Shown here: positions 47,779-59,104 of the stretch, piece by piece
Numbering within the stretch: the first letter of the stretch is position 1
Layout of the letters: the number at the start of each line of letters is the position of its first letter
NCBI GenBank assembly: GCA_003313425.1
Contig: NHZP01000087.1
Coordinates: 1 to 64,000 of the forward strand
DNA: 64,000 bases
DNA from: Pseudopyrenochaeta lycopersici
Taxonomy: Eukaryota; Ascomycota; Dothideomycetes; Pleosporales; Pseudopyrenochaetaceae
Reading direction: 5' to 3'
Position numbers and translations under genes: made by a program
The notes under the pieces: model-generated
What the model saw: only the letters and a program-made list of their open reading frames with translations
Databases searched by the model: none
What the model was told of the DNA's origin: nothing

Positions 47779-47899
47779 ACGTGTCCCACAAGCGAGCGCC
47801 GCGCACAAGCGAGCGCCGCACCCTACCAAGTTTGAGCACCTCTACCAGCGTACAGCTCAACCATAAATTCAAGTAGTCTATAGATATTAATATACAAGC

Positions 47900-49669
47900 T
47901 TAAGTAGCACCTATAGTATCGTTTTTACACGTGCGCAAGTTATGCCCAGTCTCTCTGCACCTTTTACAGCGCGATAGAGCCCGGCTGCTAAGGCCTGATT
48001 GCTCCCTACTTTGACGCATTTTACGCCTAATCTGTTAATCAGCCTCTTGTTAAGTAGCTATATCCTCTCTAACTCCCTTTATTAAGACTCCTCCCTTCTA
48101 AATCTACTTTCTCTTGCGCTGCTTTCGCCGAGTTATTGCCTTATTAGCCTTCTTAAGGCTATTAATCCTACCCTCTATTAGCTTAGCTCTATATGCCCCT
48201 ACTATAGCCCCCTTTGTAAACTAATTAAGCGCCTTAATAATTAAGGCTGGTGATGAGCTCTTATGCTGTCGAGCGCGATCGCTAATTAGAGTCGATTGAG
48301 CCTCAAACTCACGTGGGTTCCTTGGTGTTTGAGGCTCCCATAGAGCTCCTTGCTCAGCTCCTAGCTGAGCTCCTAGTTGAGCTCCTAACTGAGCTCCTAG
48401 TTGAGCTCCTAACTGAGCTCCTAACTGAGCTCCTAGCTGAGCTCCTAGCTGAGCTCCTAGCTGAGCTCCTTCCTGAGCTCCTTCCTGAGCTCCTAACTGA
48501 GCTGGTGGTGATGGCGTACGCAGCTGGACATCTAGCCTTGACAAGACAACGTCTGGCTGGAGAGGAACAAGGCCTGCTCCTTGAAATGCTGAGCGTATAT
48601 TGACTGCAGTGAAAGCTTGATTAAATGCTGCTTTAAAGGCAGGCAGAAATTCAAGCTTAGTAATGTGGTTGATGTGGGCCTTGATCAAGCTCTCTATCTG
48701 GCGGCTGTACGCCTTCTTAAGAGGAGAGAAGCAGCCAACGTTAAGAGGCTGCAGCAGATGAGATGAGTGAGGTGGCATGCAGAGGGTATAGATGTTGCTC
48801 TCTCTGCAGATCTCTTGAAATTCAAGAGAGTGATGGCTCTTATAGCCATCAAGGATAAGCAGCTGACGCGCGCCTACTACTCTTGTCTTTGTATAAGCAT
48901 TAAAGTGCTTTAGCTATGCTACTCTAAGCTAATTAGTTGTCCAGCCGTTGTCACTAACTGAGATAGCCTAGTCGCGTGGGATAGCTTCTTCCTGGTACCA
49001 GGCACGGTGGTGATGCTAGCTAGCAAAGATTAGGAAGGGTGGGATTGTCTAGCTAGCAGCGTTAATGCCTTGAATTAACGTTACCCACTTACGGTTGCCT
49101 GGCTGGATGGCCTTTAGCCGCCCTCTCCTCTCTAACCCAGTCACGACTAGCTGAATCGTTATCTTGCCTATTATAAAGCTAGTTTCGTCAAAGTTAAATG
49201 TATCCTTATCTAGTATGCCGTACTTTGCCTTTGTCTCCTCTACTTGCTTAAACTAGCTGTTAACTAACTTTGGATCCTTACATAGAGCTCTCTGCCTGTC
49301 GTACGCTCGGGTAAAACGCGTCGTCAGACTGTCTGTACGCTTGACAAAGTTAGATAGCTAATTTATGCTAACCTGACCTCTACTACGCGTTGATAGTAGC
49401 TCATTAGCTATATCACGGATAGCTGCGTACGTAGGCGGAAATCCACGTTGATCTAGATTAAGTATATAATTAACTATTACCTCCTCTTCTAGCTAGGTAA
49501 GCTTCCTTAAGTTAGGCTGGCAATCGCGTCGAGCAGTAGTCCTAGCGCGTTAGCGACGGATTGTTCTTTCAGACACGTTAAAGATTGCTGCAGCAGGCTG
49601 GTTGCTACTAATTTAATGCGCATAAATAGCTGAGATAGCAAGCTGGATATCTGCTTCGTTTAAAGGCAT
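47900..49669 (-). pseudogene. pogo/Fot-type DDE_1 transposase with LGAQ array
   Basis: Starts MPLNEADIQLAISAIYAH at 49669. A helix-turn-helix/CENP-B-like region (PAAAIFNVSERTIRRQRA) is followed by the DDE core, seen as DTFNFDETSFIIG, AISVSDNGWTTN and RQLLILDGYKSHHSLEFQE, then MPPHSSHLLQPLNVGCFSPL and the segment FNQAFTAVNIRSAFQGAGL. A 12-bp minisatellite encoding LGAQ repeats comes next, and the C-terminus has a zinc knuckle (CKRCREAGHNLRTC). A handful of in-frame TAG codons (former CAG or TGG) kill it. Otherwise it is full length at ~590 codons. RIP is light. Confidence 0.85.
48345..48500. repeat. 12-bp coding minisatellite
   Basis: About 12-13 copies of GAGCTCCTAACT-type units (variants TAACT, TAGCT, TAGTT, TTCCT), encoding LGAQ/EGAQ repeats in the transposase on the minus strand. 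Confidence 0.9.
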
Positions 49670-49776
49670 TTAAAGAGCGTGGTGTTAAGCTATTATACGT
49701 TGAGATGAGAGAGATGCTTAAACTTGGTGGGGTGCGGCGCTCGCTTGTGCGCGGCGCTCGCTTATAGGACACGTTA

Positions 49777-50090
49777 CCTTACCTATTCTTAAGAGTACTA
49801 AAATTTATATACTCTTAATACTAAGTATTAATTAGCTAAACGCGCTTACTATTATTTAACTTCCTAGATATAAGTAACGCGGTTATCTTAACTAGAGCAG
49901 ACTATTTATTTATACAGTTACATCCCTTACGCGATTTTACTGTAATGCTAGCTTTAAGCAAGATATCTTCTTTAATTAAGTCTTAAACGTTAATACTATT
50001 ATTAAGTGTTACTAGTAGTATTTCTAACTCTTTACGTAACTACCTTACTAACTCTAAGTCTCTTACGCGAAGTAAGAGGCTGCGTAGAGG
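49777..50090 (-). pseudogene. Fragment of the element B third ORF
   Basis: Reverse-complement match to about 19390-19690 in the third ORF of element B, for example the shared words AAGCAAGATATCTTCTTTAA (49959-49978) and CTAAACGCGCTTACTATTAT. It is RIP-mutated and cut by a Copia LTR at 50091 on one side and the pogo transposon on the other. Confidence 0.75.
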
Positions 50091-50284
50091 TGTCAGATAA
50101 ATTGCTGAAATGCGTTTTTCAGAATTGATGACTGCGATAAATCAATTGTGTGTTAATCATAATTGTGTTTATTGTTTTTTCTACTATATTCTCTTGCGTT
50201 TTATACTTCTAGGACTTCTATTATATTAGCCCTACTATATTACCTACTACTAACATTGTCTAGTAGAGTAGTATGTATCTAACA
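50091..50284 (-). repeat. 3' LTR of the Copia element
   Basis: 194 bp, related to the solo LTR at 36157-36371 but with most CA/TG converted to TA. Confidence 0.75.
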
Positions 50285-53200
50285 CACCCCCTCAGCTTAG
50301 AAACCGTTTTAAGCTAGACAAGAACTACTTATATTATCTTCTAATAAGCCTAGAGCTCGTGTGCAAGAAACGTTAATTACTATCTAGCTACGCCTACTTA
50401 ATCTCTAGCTTCTTAATTTAGCTTTAGACCTCTTTAAGGTGCGCTGCTATTAGATCTCTGCTTCCTGTACGCTCTACAAGGCCTATTTAGCTTTAAAACT
50501 GTGCCTATTTATTAGCTAGGAGCGCCTTTATAAAGCTATTAGCTAGCATATTAGCTAATTAGATATAGATAACCTAAATACTTCTTCTTAACACTTCCTA
50601 TCTTAACTAATAATTATAAATGTTAATATACTAGAGCTTAGTTTATAATCGTAAGACCTCTTTATTAATTAGCTACATAGTTTAAGTATTATTATATTAT
50701 ATCGTAATTATGTCCTTAGGTAGTTTAATTTATAGTTCCTTAAGTAGTCGTAATATAAATATAGCTTCTTTTATAACTTGTAATAGCGCAAGAAGCTTAG
50801 CTTCTGTTATTAAGGTTATAACTATATCTTGCTTACTTACTTTCTAAGTAATTAGGCTACTAAATAACTTAATTATATATCCCTATAAGCTCTTTCTATC
50901 TAGTGTGTTATTAGTAAAAGAGGCGTTACTCACGACTTCTAGTTAACTATCTCCGCTAAGCTTAAGCGCTTAATTTCTAGTGCTCTGCAGGTAGAGGAGA
51001 ACTTAATTAGCTACATTATAATGCTCCTGTCCTAGATTTATTAGAAAGCGTGCTAGTTGTAACAACGCAAATGCAATATCTAGATAAGTAGTTACAGCTG
51101 TAAATATTAGAGATCTAATCTTTCGCTAGTACCTATTAATTTCTAAAAGAGTAGCTAGGCCTTCCTAAGGCTTAAGTTTAATAGCCGCTATTAGAGTGTC
51201 GTGTTAGATGTCCTTTCTATTAACTAAACGGCTAATCTTGTCCGCGTATGCTACTTATAATAGCTAGATCTTACGCTACTCTTAGTTCCTAATAACTTTA
51301 ACTCTAAGAAACTATTAAAGATTATCTCTGCTAGTTATTAAGTACTTATCTCTAAGATATTAAATTACTTATTAGGCTTTAGTCTCCTTCTACTTACTAT
51401 ATATAAGAATAATATCGTTAATATAGAAGAATATAATAATTCTATCTTTAATTAGACAGTATAGCTTATAAGGGACACTCTAAAAGCCTAGTTTCTTAAG
51501 AGTTAATATAAATTCCTTCTACTAGAGGACTAGTAATATTTAGAGCCTATATAAGGCCTTATTAACTTATAGTACTATCCTAGGCTTCTAATAGCTATAT
51601 AGCATTCTTATATAGATCTCTTAGTCTATTACTACATAAATAAAAGCATTTATAACGTTATACTATTTAAGCTTAAGATTAAAATAAGCAGTAATTACTA
51701 TTAGCATTTAAAATAAACAGCTCGCAAGAGTAGCTACACAGGTTTCCTAAGAAGTAATATTTCTCTATTAGTCTCTTTAGATAACTAATTACGCCTTACA
51801 GCTCTTAAAGCGATAGTCCTTATTAAGCTTATAGGTATACACCTACATGCAGTCTAAGATCTGTTAACCCTTTACTTTTACTTTCTTTACGGGCACTTTA
51901 GACTATAATTTTATATACTTATAACTCTTAAGATGCTCTCTCTAGGCTTCCTTCTAGTAGTCTCTAAGTAGATATTCTTCTACCTGCCTCTAGGTTAATA
52001 GTAGCGGTAGAAGTTAGTTAAGATAAGGCCTTAGTCCTTATGCTAGCATTCGTTTTATTTAAGCTTTATCTACTAGCCTGCCTTCGTACGTTCTAATGTT
52101 CCTAGCCTGTGTCCTAGCTATAAATGCGGCATTCTATAGGATAGTCTTTAATAAGGCATCTAAGTCTTAAGTGTCTTCCTAATAAGCGCCTACTAGCAGA
52201 TGCGCAAGCAGCGCTACTAGCGGTAGAGTCGCTAGTAGCGTAGGATAGGTGTACCTTATCTTCCTTCCTTACCAGTATCTTAGGCTATTATATTCTTAGG
52301 TTAGCTTAGTATCTTATATTATGTTATCTTTAAAGAACGTTTTAGTCTCTAGTTAATTGTAGGTGGGTTCTAGAAGCTTAGTAGATCTTACCTATATAGC
52401 TATCTTATTTAAGGTACTATGCATAAGATTATCTATAATATCTTCTATCTTCCTGTTAAATATTATATCTTTATTAAATACTACGTCTTAAGTACTAATT
52501 ACCTTACCTATAGTTAGAATCTAGATCCTGTAGATACTAGATAACTAATATCTAACTAGGTATCTAATCTAAGCTTACAGATTAAGACGTTAGAGTTGTA
52601 ATTTACCTTAAAGAGTATTATTAGTTAAGGTAAAGGCCTTATAGCTATATAATTTTAGGTGTACTAGGTTTAGTTTTTAAGGTGTTGTGGCGATACTGTT
52701 TTAGAGAGCTGTAAATGTAAAGAAGACCTTATACAGTAACTTCTAATAATTTAAGTAGTTTAGCGTTTAATTATATAGATACACCACTGCTTATATAATC
52801 TCTAGCTATAGCTCCTATAGTAAGTTTACGTCTAGCCTTATCGCGCAAGATTTATCTTTAACTACACCCCCTAAGCGTTTAGTACTACTATTTTGTGCTT
52901 AGGTATCTAGAGCTAAAGGCTTAAGTCGTATTACTTACGCAGTATACTATCGTGCTACCTCTAGCTTCGTAGTTACAATCTCGCTGTTATATTTAATTAC
53001 TTTAATAGTAATGTTATTCTACTTCTTTAGGAACTAGATAATAATATCTAGTAACCTAATAATTAACTTCCTAAGTTAATTATCCTTAAAGTAAAAGCCC
53101 TATATAAAACTAGAGTATTAATTAGTAATAAGTATTTAACTCTTCTCTTTTATTAAGCTTCCCTCTTTATAAAAATAGAAGTTAATAGCTAGTCTTTCTC

Positions 53201-53750
53201 TAGAGCCTTTGTAGTTTAATTAAGACGCGCGTTGTATTTAACACTTAGTTTTAGCTCTTCTACACGCGTCGCACTTAACTGTTATAACTCCCTTAATGCG
53301 CACTCCCTTAGATTACTAGACTAGGTGTTTAATAGCTACTAGCCCTAGATATCCCATGCGTTTATACTAGCGCATTACATCAGCTTTCTGTAGTGCTCGC
53401 TTTACCTAAGAATTAATTATTCTTATGTAAAAGACTACCTAGATTTTGTCTTATTACTTAAGTATCTATTATCTATATACTTCTTTTAGGCATGTAATTG
53501 TTAAGTCGTCTCGCCTCTTAAGAGTTGTAGGCTCATTCTTATTATCCTACCACACGCCTTGTTACCTAAGCAGCCTAAATAATACTAGATTATATAGGAT
53601 TTCTAGATACTATGCTATATTATTTAGCACGAGCCTTATTAGTCTATATAGCCCTCTTAGGTTAAGCTACACTATTCTATATCCTTATATCTAAATTTAT
53701 ATATTCCAGGCATATAGATCCCTAGAACTATAAGGTCTGCCTCTTTTTTC
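50091..53750 (-). mobile_element. Copia LTR retrotransposon, RIP-saturated
   Basis: The left end is a 194-bp LTR (50091-50284, TGTCAGATAA..TATCTAACA). On the minus strand it is preceded by a polypurine tract (GCTGAGGGGG, complement of 50285-50296), so this is the 3' LTR. A minus-strand reading at 51445-51395 gives FFYINDIIL, the Copia Y-V-DD-I-I segment with RIP changes. The other LTR is not recognised and the right boundary (about 53750) is approximate. No intact frame remains. Confidence 0.6.
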
Positions 53751-54059
53751 TCTTACCCTGTGCGTTCGCTAATCTTACGAAACAGAAGGAGGACACCTAG
53801 AAGAATGCGTCCGCCCCCTTTTTTCTGCGACTAAACCTTTCTTAGCTAGCACTCTAACCTAGATTAGCTAGTACCTACGCGTAACGCGTTAGAGCATAAA
53901 TCGCGTTCCTAGACGCGTAACTACGCGTTCTATATAATAGAATAAATAAGAGTAAAAGCGAGAGGGAACAAAAGAGAGAAAAAGAAAGAGTATCTATGAT
54001 GTTTACCTTTCTCCTATCCTACAGCGTCCTTATCTGCTGCTAGCATACCTGCGCTGTCT
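53751..54059. other. Boundary stretch between Copia and helicase-like gene
   Basis: Less RIP-mutated sequence with a purine-rich run at 53955-53995. No gene supported. Confidence 0.3.
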
Positions 54060-54486
54060 ACAGCCTTAATTAGTACCTAGAGCGCTAGCATAGTATGCCT
54101 GCAACGCAGCGGAGAGAGCTGCTTACAGCCTACTAAGGCCTTAACTTAAACCCGCTAGCGGAGGTCCCTCTCCCTTAACTAAACAGCCCGCCTATCGCGG
54201 AGCTAGGTTCCCCTTAGGACGCATTTCTCTGCTTAATCACGTCGCTAGTAGTAGCAGCAGCAGTAGTAGTAGTAGTACTACTACTAGCAAGCGCTGCGGC
54301 TTTCTAAGCATAAGCTGTAAGTGTATACAGAAACATATAAACTAGTAGCACAGTATAAAGCTTACACGCTAGTCCTCTGCCTCTGCAACCTCGCACTAGG
54401 AGCACGCTACGCAGCTATAGAGGCTAGTTAAGGTGCAGACTTTTTTCCGCGAACAGCGCTACGTCTGGTACTTTGTAGTACAGGCC

Positions 54487-54575
54487 GAGCAGCAGACGCA
54501 GGAGCAGGAGCAGACGCAGGAGCAGGAGCAGACGCAGGATCAGACGCAGGATCAGCCGCAGGATCAGCCGCAGCA
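54487..54575. repeat. GCAGACGCAGGAGCAG-type coding minisatellite
   Basis: Imperfect tandem units encoding QTQEQEQ/QDQPQDQ in the helicase-like gene. Confidence 0.8.
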
Positions 54576-57007
54576 ACAGCAGAGAAAGCAGCCAGATTAC
54601 CAGGAGACGCTTACTAGCTTAGTAGCTGAATAGACAGCTATTAAGCATCAGGACTAAGAAGCTATTAGCTAAATCACTGAGGAGGTTTCTCTCTACGACC
54701 GCACTAGCTAGTTTAAGCGGACGCAATAGGAGCAGCACCTTAAGGCCTACCTACACTGGAAGCGGCTCGCCTACGCTGTACAGCTGCTAGGTGACGACGA
54801 GCTAACACTACAGGGCGCGGTCCGCCGCGTTAAGGAGGTGGTAGAGCAGGCGGTTAAGGGACTCAGCTCGCTATCCCTTAAGACGCTACGCTGGCTACGC
54901 AGTGCAAGTCTACAGCGGTCTAATATACGCCCGCTAGGTCGTATGCAGAAGACAGTAAGCTAACGTCGCGCGGTAAGGCTCTAGGTACAACTAATCTGCT
55001 ACTACCTGCGGCTGATTACTTCAGAGGAGGAGAGGGAGGAGAGGAAGGAGGAGGCAGGCAGGGGACTGCAGCATATTACCCGCCTATTCCCCTAGTACAG
55101 CGGGTAGAAGCAGGAAGCTGTAAAGCTCTAGAGGCTGCTGACAGGCAGCAACTACAGCAGTAATACAGGCGAATAGTAGAGAGCTATCCTAAGTCTGTCT
55201 AAGGCGCTGTTCTGCTAGAAGATATACTACCAGCCTTTTAACAGTAGCCTAATCTACTTCCTAGCTGCGCTAGGTATTAACCTAAATATAAACTAGCTAC
55301 GCGACGCCTTATAGTTTACTACTCTTCTTAGCTCTCTTATCTACTGCGTACGCGTGCTTACTACTAAGGCCTTCCTCCCTTCTACCTAGCGCGTAGAGCA
55401 GGGTACTACTACGACAGCTGCTCTACTACAGCAGCGAGCGCGCTATCTTATTAATAGCTCGTATAGCCTAATAAACGTTATAATTAGCCTACTTACCTAT
55501 ACTAAGCATATCTCTCTACGTACGCTAGGCAGTATCGCAAGCAGCATATAGTAGTTACCTAACTGCTAAATGTTCTTCCTTAAAGGCTAGCCTATTAAGC
55601 TAGAGCGCTTTTACGCTATAGCGCAGGGGATTATAGCTAAGGCAGAGAAGGTTCTATAGGAGTAGCTACTCTAGATAGAGAAGGAGAGCTAGCGACGCTT
55701 TATTAACCTAGCAGTAATCTAGGATAACGTATCTATAGCAGAATAAGGCGCCTACTTCCTATCGCTAGCTTAGCTTAACGAGGGCAGTAACTAGAGTCTC
55801 GCACAGCTAGCTAGCGTGTAAGCTGCACAGCAGCTATATAAGCAAGGAGAAGAATAAGAAGGTAATTAGGCTAAGGCGTCTCTATAGTAGTATAGGAAAA
55901 GAGTATAGTAGTATCTATAGTGCGTAGGTCGCTTCCTAGAGCTGCTTTACCTCGCAGTGTATATTATAGGCGGGCAGCTAGCGCGCGGGCCTAAGCTACT
56001 GTCTATTTAGTGGCGTAATAGGGTACTCTAGGATTATAACCTCTACGTAATTAATAGGCAGGTAATACTAGTAACCTGCTACTATAAGACACAGGCGCAG
56101 TAGGATTAACCTAAGGTAGTACCGCGGTTCCTGCTAGAGGCGGTAGGGCAGTTAATTACTGCGTGTTTACTCTACGTTTAGCTACTACAGGCTATACTAC
56201 TCGCTAGTTAGGGTAAAGCTACGTCTGCCTCTATATGTAATTATCTCTAGATAGACAAAAGTAAGCTCTAGGACACAGACAGGCTTACGCGTGCTCTAGC
56301 ACTAGAGTTAACTAAGCTACTAGGCGCGCAGTTAACAGTTTAGGAGTACTAGCACGCAGCTGTAGGTATTAGACGTAAGGTAGTAGAAGAGCGGTTTACT
56401 GTAGGCTACTGCTAGGAGGAGAAGAAGCAGAAGCAGCGCAGTAGCTATTAAGGTTCGCGCTAGGCAGATAGTAGCAGTAATAGCGAGGAGGATAAGGAGG
56501 ATCCGCTTAAGCTGTAGAGTAGGCGTAGGACAAGAGCAGGTATAGTAGCCTATGTAGTGCAGGCTAATATAGTACAGGGGCTAAGCGTACGCTCAATTAA
56601 CGTGTTCTATACGTTAAGCTGTGCCTAGCAGGCCTTCCTTAGCTTCCCTCCGCAGGGAGAGGCGAGTAGGAAGAGGAAGCGGGATTAGAGTGGCCTAACT
56701 AATAGTGTTAAGCTGCGAGAGAGGCAGCAGAGGCAGCAGGCGCAGGAGGCATAGCAAAGACAGCAGTAGGAGCAGTGGCAGCAGATGCAGCAGATGCGGC
56801 AGATGCAGCAAAGGCAGCAGTGGGGGCGGATGCAACAGATGCAACAGATGCAGCAGGTGCAGCAGAGGTATCAGTGGGAGCAGTGGCAGCAATGGCAGCG
56901 GATACAGCAGACGCTGCAAAGTCAGCTTTATAACCTATCGTAGCAGGGGCAGCAGTAGTAGTAGCAAGAGCAGTAGCAGATTGGGTAGCAGAGAAAATAG
57001 TAATAGA

Positions 57008-57014
<7 letters not shown>

Positions 57015-57041
<27 letters not shown>

Positions 57042-57104
57042 AGAGGCAGAGGCAGAGGCAGAGGCAGAGGCAGAGACAGAGGCAGAGGCAGAGGCTGAGG
57101 CTGA
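57015..57104. repeat. CAG and GAGGCA tandem tracts
   Basis: A (GCA)n run of about nine copies followed by GAGGCA hexamers encoding Glu-Ala repeats. Confidence 0.85.
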
Positions 57105-57478
57105 GGAGCAGCAACCAATGAACGATAGCGAGGTGATAGACGCGTTTATCAGCACAGTAGGCTGTCGAAGAGCAGTGATAAGTTAGTATATGGACGGCAG
57201 GCGATTATCTTGCAGACAGCTACAGGCAAGAGCAGATACAGGAGTAGACGGCGCAGCAGACGGCGCAGCAGAAGGCGTAGAGATAGTGTTCTGCGATAAC
57301 TGTAAGGAGCAGGAGTATGGAGGGCAGAAACAGTGGCAGGACGAGGAGCAGGTACAGGCGAGGCAGGAGCAGGTAGTACGGGCGAAGCTCGATGAGCTAT
57401 CGCAGACGACGTGTCCATACTGCTGGGGTATGTTGCATGAAGTATTTAGGAGGGAAGAGGGCAAGGCGGCAGTACAGC

Positions 57479-57716
57479 AGGAGGAGGAGGAGGAGGAGGA
57501 GGAGGAGGAGGAGGAGGAGGAGGAGGAGGAGGAGGAGTATGAGGCAGGGCAGCAAGAGGAGGAAGAGGCGGAGCAACAGACTGAGCAGCAGGGCGAGCAG
57601 CAAGCTGAGCAGCAGACTGAGCAGCAGACTGAGCAGCAGACTGAGCTGCAGACTGAGCTGCAGACTGAGCTGCAGACTGAGCAGCAGGCCGAGCTGCAGA
57701 CTGAGCAGAGAGAGCG
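57479..57716. repeat. (GGA)n tract and CAGACTGAG repeats
   Basis: About 18 GAG codons in a row (57481-57537), then tandem CAGACTGAG(C/G) units (57585-57710) encoding EQQT and ELQT repeats at the helicase-like gene's C-terminus. Confidence 0.9.
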
Positions 57717-58079
57717 CGAGGCGGCAGTACATAGTCTGTGGCAGTGTCCGCGGCTTAGGCAGGAGGGGTTGCAGGAGATAGAGGAGCTGCGGAAGAGGGT
57801 GCGATATAGCAGGGAGGTTCAAACGTGCTGAAAGTGCGGACTACCAGAGCGTCTCTGCGGTAGAGAGCAGGGTAGGAGGCAGGTAGATTGCGCATGGCCG
57901 AACGTAGCGATAGCAGTACTATATAGGCTACGAGCAGCAGCAGAGGCAAAAGTAAGGCTAGAGGTAGGTAGAGGAATTTAAGATAGTAGGCTTTAGGAGG
58001 TAGGATAACGAGAGCAGGTAGATAGTAAGAAGGAGCTAGGTAGATAGATAGGAGAAGCATATTAAGATAGGTAGATTTT

Positions 58080-59095
58080 TAAGTATATTACTAGTAAAGG
58101 AGTAGCTACTATTATATATAGTATCTTAGAAGAGGAAAGAAAGAAATAGATGTAATTTATATAGTATTTATAATAAAAGAAAATTTTATATAGTTAGTAT
58201 TTTAGTATAAATAAAAGCTATTAAATAGTTTTATTATATTTATAAAGAAGAAAGTAAAGTAATTTAATATAAAATATTAAAAAAAGAGTACGTAATAGCT
58301 AATTAGTTTAAAGAAAAAAAGAAAAAAAAGTAACGATAATTAATATAAGATATTAGAAGAAAAGTAGAGAATAGGTAAGTAGTTTAAATAAGAGAAAAAA
58401 AGAAGTAAGTAAAGTAATTTAATATAAGATATTAGAAGAAGGTAAAGAAGTTAAAAAGAATAGAATAGTAGGAATAGTTTTAAAGTTTAAAAGAATAATT
58501 AAAGTATATAGTAAGTAGTTAAGGCGTAAGTAGAAGCTAGTTTTATAAAAAAAAAGAAAGTAAAGTAATAAAATATAGTATAGAGAGATAAGAAAGTTCT
58601 AGTAAGTAGTATTACGGAGTTAAGAAAGAAAAGAGTTAAGTAATAGGATATAGCATAGAGAGAGATAAATAATAGAGTTTAGTTTATAGTTTTATAGAGT
58701 TAAAAGAGAGTAAAATAAAATAATAGTATTTTAGTAAATAGATAGTAAAGTTCTAGTAAGTAGTATTAATTAGGGTTAAAAAAGAAGAGTAAAGTAGTAG
58801 TATAAAGTATTAAGCAAGATAGAAAGTAAGGTTTTAGTAAGTGATATTATTTAGTTTTAAAAAAAGAGAGTAAAAGTAAAAGGATATAGTATTTTAGTAG
58901 ATAAATAGTAAAGTTTAAGTATAAAGTATTATAATATTAAGAAAGAAGAGAGTAAAGTAATATAATATAGTATAAAGGGGGAAAGATAGTAAGGTTTTAG
59001 TAAGTAGTATTATAAAGTTAAGGGTTAGGAGAGTAAAGTAATATAATATAGTATAGAGAGAGAAAGATAATAAGAATTTGCTAACAGCTATTATT
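58080..59095. repeat. AT-rich satellite, ~80-bp degenerate unit
   Basis: A unit of about 80 bp with the core AGTAAAGTAATATAATATAG, TATAGAGAGA and TTTTAGTAAGTAGTATTA recurs with starts near 58559, 58640, 58709, 58792, 58870, 58952 and 59033, and more loosely from 58240. There is no coding potential. It fills the space between the helicase-like gene and the second element B copy. Confidence 0.75.
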
Positions 59096-59104
59096 TAGTT
59101 AAGA

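Larger units (their letters stand above)
47779..49774 (-). mobile_element. pogo/Fot-type DNA transposon
   Basis: 1,996 bp with ~57-bp terminal inverted repeats starting ACGTGTCC, each containing a duplicated ACAAGCGAGCGCCGC subrepeat. The target duplication is TA (47777-47778 and 49775-49776). It carries one minus-strand transposase of the DDE_1 type. Confidence 0.95.
54060..57830 (+). pseudogene. Telomere-linked RecQ-helicase-like gene, broken, helicase core absent
   Basis: Read through TAG codons, the sequence gives VQTFFREQRYVWYFVVQAEQ, a Gln/Glu/Asp repeat, then SLYDRTS(W)FKRTQ and HLKAYLHWKRLAYAVQLLGD, AVRRVKEVVEQAVKGLSSLS and LKTLRWLRSASLQRSNIRPL. I recognise this as the large N-terminal region of fungal telomere-linked/subtelomeric RecQ-type helicases. 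After VFYTLSCAQQAFLSFPPQGE and a Gln/Met-rich run (56720-57000) comes an Glu/Ala repeat, then STVGCRRAVISQYMDGRRLS and FCDNCKEQ (57155-57300), the segment that in this family follows the helicase domain. Walker A and DEAH boxes expected in between are not seen. The last part (57418-57890) has long Glu and EQQT repeats and Cys pairs. Mildly RIP-mutated and GC-richer than its surroundings. Confidence 0.6.

Noticed and set aside
48313..48603. Plus-strand ORF with ELLAELLTELL repeats
   Set aside because: Antisense shadow of the LGAQ minisatellite in the pogo transposase.
53446..53694. 82-codon plus-strand ORF in the Copia region
   Set aside because: AT-rich RIP product with Tyr/Leu/Ser composition; the Copia reading is on the minus strand.
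56695..57155. Long antisense and alternate-frame ORFs in the Q/E repeats
   Set aside because: Triplet and hexamer repeats keep several frames open at once (poly-Leu, poly-Ala, poly-Arg); only the Gln/Glu frame joins the flanking helicase-like segments.
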